DNA of 64,000 nt from the NCBI GenBank assembly GCA_040768665.1, contig JAXGMN010000039.1, positions 62,001 through 126,000 of the forward strand, read 5' to 3'. This document shows positions 61,401 through 64,000 of the stretch, piece after piece (within the stretch, counting starts at the first letter, position 1; each line of letters starts with the position of its first letter). This DNA comes from JABWBD01 sp040768665. GTDB lineage: Bacteria; Planctomycetota; Planctomycetia; Pirellulales; Thermoguttaceae. Under the pieces are notes generated by a model, which was given only the letters and a program-made list of their open reading frames with translations, had not been told where the DNA came from and searched no databases. The translations under genes were made by a program, and so were the position numbers.

Positions 61401-63301
61401 AGGGCCGTCATGCCGCCGCTCTCGGTCGTCTGCAGTCCGTTGAGAGCCGTCACCACGATGCCCGCCGAATCGTCGTCGAGGTTGGTCAGGGCAATGTCCG
61501 CTACGCTCAGGCCCGCGTAGCTGGGATCGCTGCTGGTCGTCGCGCCCGTGATAATCGTGTACGAAACGTCGCCATCGGCCCGGTCGTCGTCTTGGCCCGT
61601 TGCGGTGATCGTCTGGGGCACGTTCCAGTTGGCCGGCGTAAACGTCACCAGGTTGGCAGATACCGTGCCTTCAGTTGTGTCGCTCGACGAGAGCGCGATC
61701 GAGACGTCTGCCGTCGGGCGGGCGTTCAGCACAACCGAGAAAGTGGCCGTTCCGCCGGCTTCCGTCGTCGGACCGCTCGGCGGGCTGATCGTGACGCCCG
61801 GGGCTTCGTTGTCGCGGTTGGTAACGGAAACGTCGGCCGCGTTAAGATCCTGGTAATTCGGGTCGCTGCTCGTGGCAGGGGCAGTGACGATCGTATAGGC
61901 GACGTTTCCGTCCACGAGATCGTCGTCCTGGCCCGTGATGGTGACCGTGCGAGGCACGTTCCACGTGGCAGGCGTAATCGTGATGCTCGAGGGCGAGACG
62001 GTTCCCTCGCTCGTATCGCTGGACGAAAGTGCAATCGTCACATCGGCCGTCGGCCGGCTGGTCAGTGCGATGGTGAAGGTGGCGGTGTCTCCCGATTCGC
62101 TGGTCTGACCCGTGGTAGGTGTAACGGTTATGCCGGCCGAATCGTTGTCAACATTGGTGATCGAGACGTCGGCAACCGCGAATCCCCCGTACACCGGGTC
62201 GCTGCTGACGGCTGCCTCGGTGACGATCGTGTAGGCGGTATCTCCGTCGACGACGTCGTCGTCCTGGCCGGTCACGGTGACGGTCTGCGGCACGTTCCAG
62301 TTGGCCGCCGTGAAGGTAACGCCGGCCGGCGAGACGGTGCCTTCGTCAGGGTCGCTGGAGGCAAGACCGATGGTGACATCGGCTGTCGGCCGGCTGTTGA
62401 GGACGATTTCGAAGGTAGCCGTGCCGCCCGCCTCGGTCGTCTGGCCGGTGGTGGGCTGGACGGTGATGCCGGCGATATCGTTGTCCGTGATCTGGAGTGT
62501 TGCCTCGTCGCTGCTGGTGTCGATTGCGACATCCGGTGCGCCGCTTGTGATTCCGGTCAGACTTACCGTGACCGTCTCAACAGCTTCGACGATTGCGTCA
62601 TCGATTACGGGAACGTCGATAGTGGCCGACGTGCTGCCCGCCGGAATCGTTACCGAACCGCTGAGTGCCGTGTAGTCGCTGCCCGAGGTGGCGGTGCCGG
62701 CGACGGTATAGCTGAGCACGGTATCGGACGAGTTGGCTTCGGTTTGCGAGACCGTGAAGCGACCGTTCACTGGCCCCGACTCGTTCCCTTGCGTCGTCGC
62801 GGCAATGCTTACCTTGGGGCCTGTCTGCTCGACGATCGGAATGGACGTGTCGACAAAACTGATTCTGCTCAACGGCAGGGCTACCACGGTGTCGAAGAAC
62901 AGGATGCTTCTGTCGGCGGTGTTGCCGGTCAGGGTGAGAGTGCCGGAAGTATCAGCTTGAAACGGCACGCTGAACAGGAGCAACTCCGCATCGCGCGGCG
63001 AAGGGGCGACCTGATCTGCGTCCATCCCGCCGACTTCGTTGATCAAGCCGCTCGACAGCGTGTCTCCCGACGTGAAGTGATTGTATGGACCGGTGTGATC
63101 GATGGAGGCGGTTGGTGATATCAGACCCGAATTGTAGGTCAGGTCGAAGTAAGCTTGAAACACCCCTTCCGCGCCGGCTCCCCGGATGTCCTTCACATAG
63201 GCTCGCAGGAGGAAGTCGTCTCCGACGCTCAGCGAACTGAGGGGACTGCCCCCGGCATCGGCGAATTCGAATCGCAACCTCAGATCGGCAGCCAGGAGCA
63301 T
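55424..63301 (-). CDS. Giant exported Calx-beta-type adhesin-like protein
   Basis: 2625 aa as read from ATG 63301. The in-frame sequence just upstream, EALESR before MLLAAD, is the planctomycete surface-protein signature, so the natural start is earlier; ATG 63431 (GGAGAG upstream, reading MDRAGRFRWIASRG) is in the +1 frame, so a one-base indel near 63360 is likely. Domains: cohesin-like region (about 1-150), Calx-beta domain (about 160-270), fifteen modules of about 112 aa with the motif GQDDxxVDGDVAYTIVT, three more Calx-beta-like domains (about 1970-2290), an SdrD-B-type domain (VWFDANNNGVREEGELG-like start, about 2300-2390), and a C-terminal region. Likely secreted, calcium-binding, and adhesive. 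Confidence 0.9.
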   Translation of the reverse strand: MLLAADLRLRFEFADAGGSPLSSLSVGDDFLLRAYVKDIRGAGAEGVFQAYFDLTYNSGLISPTASIDHTGPYNHFTSGDTLSSGLINEVGGMDADQVAPSPRDAELLLFSVPFQADTSGTLTLTGNTADRSILFFDTVVALPLSRISFVDTSIPIVEQTGPKVSIAATTQGNESGPVNGRFTVSQTEANSSDTVLSYTVAGTATSGSDYTALSGSVTIPAGSTSATIDVPVIDDAIVEAVETVTVSLTGITSGAPDVAIDTSSDEATLQITDNDIAGITVQPTTGQTTEAGGTATFEIVLNSRPTADVTIGLASSDPDEGTVSPAGVTFTAANWNVPQTVTVTGQDDDVVDGDTAYTIVTEAAVSSDPVYGGFAVADVSITNVDNDSAGITVTPTTGQTSESGDTATFTIALTSRPTADVTIALSSSDTSEGTVSPSSITITPATWNVPRTVTITGQDDDLVDGNVAYTIVTAPATSSDPNYQDLNAADVSVTNRDNEAPGVTISPPSGPTTEAGGTATFSVVLNARPTADVSIALSSSDTTEGTVSANLVTFTPANWNVPQTITATGQDDDRADGDVSYTIITGATTSSDPSYAGLSVADIALTNLDDDSAGIVVTALNGLQTTESGGMTALSIQLTSEPASNVVINVSSSDTSEGTLTPTQLTFTSVNWDQPQVVTVQGQDDPQVDGNVSYTVVTAPAISSDAAYNGLDAEDLTLTNLDNDEPGFLIAAQEPIITSESGQTATFTVVLVSQPTAAVNVDLTSSDTGEGAVQPATLLFSMANWDVPQTVTLSGVDDQEVDGDVSYRVTAQTRSSDPNFDGLTTDDLQAVNTDDDTPAVLVSPITGLATSEAGATATFQVVLNAPPTADVTVPIASSDTTEGTVSVHSLVFTPANWSSAQIVTVIGVDDDLSDGDVAYSVIVSAATSADSNYDGFDPPDVALVNLDNDTPGIRVSPSTGTTTEAGGTATFSMVLSSRPTADVVIGLSSSDSSEGVASASQVRFTSANWNVPQTITVTGQDDHRIDGDVAYTIVTAPAASADPGYAGLDAADLALTNVDDDEAGIVVTPLNGLETTESGGMTVLSIVLTSEPSADVVVDVSSSDTSEGTLSPVRLTFTPVNWDQAQVVVVQGQDDPQVDGDVDYTIVTAPATSGDPDYHGIDAADITLTNLDNDEAGFEIAAQLPLTTSESGQTATFTVVLASQPTATVTIDFSSSDPGEGTLQGATVVFSTANWNVPQTVTVSGVDDADVDGDISYQINAESSSSDPNFDGLTASAIQAINLDDDAPAILVSPVAGLTTSESGGSATFEVVLNAPPASDVTVPIASGDTTEGTVSVASLVFTASNWSTPQTVTVTGVDDDLSDGDTEYTVTVLAATSSDTQYNGFDPPDVTLTNLDNDAPGIRVTPTTGTTTEAGSTATFSVVLESRPAADVVIDLSSSDPSEGVASVSRLAFTPATWNVPQTVAVTGQDDHRVDGDVAYTIVTAPAVSDDPDYAGMNAADVSLTNLDNDSAGIVVTALNGLETTEGGGMTSLSIVLTSEPTADVVIDVSSSDTSEGTLSPVRLTFTSANWNDAQIVVVQGQDDPQVDGDITYTVVTAPAISSDPDYDGMDADDLTLTNLDDDEAGFEIAAELPLTTSESGQTATFTVVLVSQPTAAVNIDFSSSDTGEGTVDPATLMFTAANWNVPQTVTVTGVDDQEVDGAVQYHITAESRSTDANFDGLISDDLEAVNLDDDTPAVLVSPVAGLTTSEAGASATFQVVLNVAPTADVTVAVASSDPTEGALLIESLVFTPTNWATPQTVTVTGVDDDTVDGDIDYSVVLSPATSGDSAYNGLDPSDVALTNLDDDTPGIRMTPVEGSATTEAGGTVDFSVVLNSRPTADVTINWTTSDETEGTVATSSFTFTPENWNVPQVLTVQGVGDSVVDGDVQYAVVATASSSDSHYGSLEPVEAALTNEDDDLATITVSAANLVVSEGTGGSNTLATFDVTLSGVVEGGFDFNYLLEDETATAAGGDYLGTGGSVSFAGTDGETHSVTIEINPDNIVEPDETFRVVAAAISGISASAAERISTEGSPLVFTILDDDEFTISFSGVSQPEGTGNGNTPFDFEVTLSNPVQGGLQIVYTTSDGTATVADSDYLDNDGVLEFTDSQTQVIRVEVPQDATVERDETFTVSLDEIIFLDTALAEIFDVEGGTRTGTILNDDTATVSFVDASSVALETGGTHEVELRLSVANGGTLSEDVIVDLAVDASSTALDADDYVLSDTSVTFPAGSADGEIRRVTITPVADDIDEDDESIRLGLAVAGDGIGGAVSAASPDEHVVTLTEDPMTASVSGHVWFDANNNGVREEGELGIPGVTVTLTGSDLRGQTVEIVVMTDDEGAYHIEHLPAGTYSVQETQPEAFVDGIDVLGTINGEPWGTAGNDLFSGIVLAPEQQAVDYSFGERSLTRTPVSLRFFLASTPPLQESIREVVARAEEIAGDLPRAAAIRRGEAPEMRRIGSQVTLLGTGGSDEFSFAPAGNSNSPGAGEHLVVANGIRWTFDSEEVHRFTLNGSSGDDLLKLHDSPSDDVLEAEGNRLTLTDGDFWLEAIAFEQVRATSSAGGQDRVQQQAIDFVLQLEGPWIS
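57420..61470. repeat. Three-fold 1350-bp super-repeat inside the giant gene
   Basis: Modules 4-15 fall into three blocks of four kinds: AGIVVTxLNGLxTTE, xGFxIAAxxPL, PAxLVSPxxGL and PGIRxxPxxG. The landmark coding PGIR recurs at 60441, 59091 and 57741 on the plus strand, exactly 1350 bp apart. This shows block duplication after the four module types diverged. Confidence 0.9.
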
Positions 63302-63702
63302 TCGGCTTTCAAGCGCCTCATATTGGAGGGATCGCGTCGCCCGTCTCTCGGCTCCTACCGGCGACTGCCTCGCCCCCTCGACTTGATTTGCCGCGAGAAG
63401 CGATCCAACGAAATCGTCCAGCCCTATCCATATCCTCTCCGTTCCCGAATGTAGGTACAGGATGGAACGAGAATCACCTGACCTCGCCAGCAGGTCCTGC
63501 CGCAGGTTTATTGCGGATGCCCTATAAGGCGTATTTCATTTGAGTGGTGATTTTCCCTTCCTCGATCCTAATCGCCGACGTGCGGTGGCGGAAGACTCTG
63601 ATAGACCGACTGTGCCTGGATATCGTCCGGCAGACGCCTTACGATCCTACCGGGCAAGCGCAACGGGACCTCACTCGGCAAGGGATGGGTGAAAGCGTGC
63701 GG

Positions 63703-63880
63703 GTAACCATTCACGGGGCGGAAGCGAGGGGGGCAAGTCCATATTTTCGGCCGGCGCTTATGCCGCCAAATAAATCAATCGGCCGAAAAGTGGACCAGCC
63801 CCGGCCGTGGGCGGAAACGGTTACCACTCGAATTGGCCGAAAAATGGACCAGTCCCCGGCCGCGGGCGTGAACGGTTACG
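63703..63880. repeat. Type-B palindromic repeat, compound copy
   Basis: gtaaccattcacggggcgg at the left; the distal half (ggccgaaaaatggac, cagtccccggcc, gtgaacggttac) occurs twice, at about 63780-63827 and 63832-63880. It looks like a tandem extension of one element. No gene is evident in 63432-63702. Confidence 0.85.
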
Positions 63881-63913
63881 CTTGCGGAGTCGCAGAACCG
63901 GCAAGAACGCCAA

Positions 63914-63943
63914 GTTGCCGCGGCACCGAAGTGCCGCGGCAAC
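63914..63943 (-). terminator. 13-bp hairpin with UUCG tetraloop
   Basis: On the minus strand GTTGCCGCGGCAC, TTCG, GTGCCGCGGCAAC: the stem closes with C-G around UUCG, a very stable RNA form. It lies 26 bp after the stop of the edge gene, so it probably terminates it. Confidence 0.75.
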
Positions 63944-63968
63944 CAATTGGATCACGGCGAGGGATCGA

Positions 63969-64000
63969 TCAGATCAACTCCTCGAAGTTGTCCTCGCCGA
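63969..64000 (-). CDS. 3' end of a gene cut by the right edge
   Basis: The minus strand reads ...GEDNFEELI then TGA (63969-63971). Only about ten codons are visible. The acidic-hydrophobic end and the UUCG hairpin just downstream support a real gene end. No family can be assigned. Confidence 0.4.
   Translation of the reverse strand, partial: GEDNFEELI

Overview
The window looks like a high-GC planctomycete chromosome, close to Pirellulales. Evidence: a DUF1559 protein with a prepilin-type N-terminus, a DUF1080 (3-keto-disaccharide hydrolase) protein, a giant repeat protein whose N-terminal region carries the planctomycete surface-protein signature (EALESRMLLAAD), TPR/c-type cytochrome and VCBS-type proteins, and many secreted proteins of unknown role. 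There is no rRNA, CRISPR array, phage or recognisable IS transposase. One tRNA (Ser-GGA) is present. Most genes sit in short operons or alone, separated by palindromic repeats.

Layout. 1-1130 (minus): edge-truncated fusion of a hotdog thioesterase-like domain to a leucine-carboxyl-methyltransferase-type SAM enzyme. 1.4-10 kb: signalling cluster with a PknK-like kinase/AAA/GAF protein joined by a -1 frame change to a histidine kinase with two receivers, then a double-receiver regulator and a convergent PAS-kinase-receiver hybrid. 10.4-17.2 kb: PpsR-type regulator, STN-domain protein, HEAT/TPR protein, thioredoxin-like protein with C-terminal YHS-like region, and rho. 17.4-24.2 kb: tRNA-Ser, large membrane protein, CocE-type hydrolase, EgtB. 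24.7-34.7 kb: secreted and lipoprotein genes, several with c-type heme motifs (M23/PKD, beta-propeller/TPR, DUF1559 pair, diheme TPR, FG-GAP protein). 34.9-42.9 kb: Rpn-family nuclease, DUF1080, esterase, PPTase with thioesterase II, HNH with small partner gene. 43-51 kb: YitJ-like methionine/folate enzyme, ceramidase-like protein, NtrB-like kinase, lipoprotein, secreted unknown. 51.2-55.2 kb: amino-sugar genes (nagB, GlmU-like), ACP, LeuA/Re-citrate-synthase-like enzyme. 55.4-63.4 kb: giant adhesin-like protein. A few codons of another minus-strand gene lie at the right edge.

How genes may work together. The left cluster is probably one phosphorelay network. PPTase (39.7 kb) could activate the ACP (53.5 kb), and thioesterase II implies a carrier-protein assembly line elsewhere in the genome. 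nagB and the GlmU-like enzyme point to hexosamine metabolism. The heme-c genes at 26-35 kb look like a periplasmic electron-transfer or substrate-processing set.

Most distinctive features: (i) the G-GGT-TTG heptamer exactly where the kinase and histidine-kinase frames meet; (ii) families of palindromic repeats, one inserted in frame inside an esterase and two supplying stop codons; (iii) a 222-bp near-perfect palindrome between divergent heme genes; (iv) a three-fold 1350-bp super-repeat in the giant gene. Three genes (5.6, 48.6, 63.4 kb) each need a single-base shift to give a normal protein, so sequencing indels must be considered before any recoding claim.
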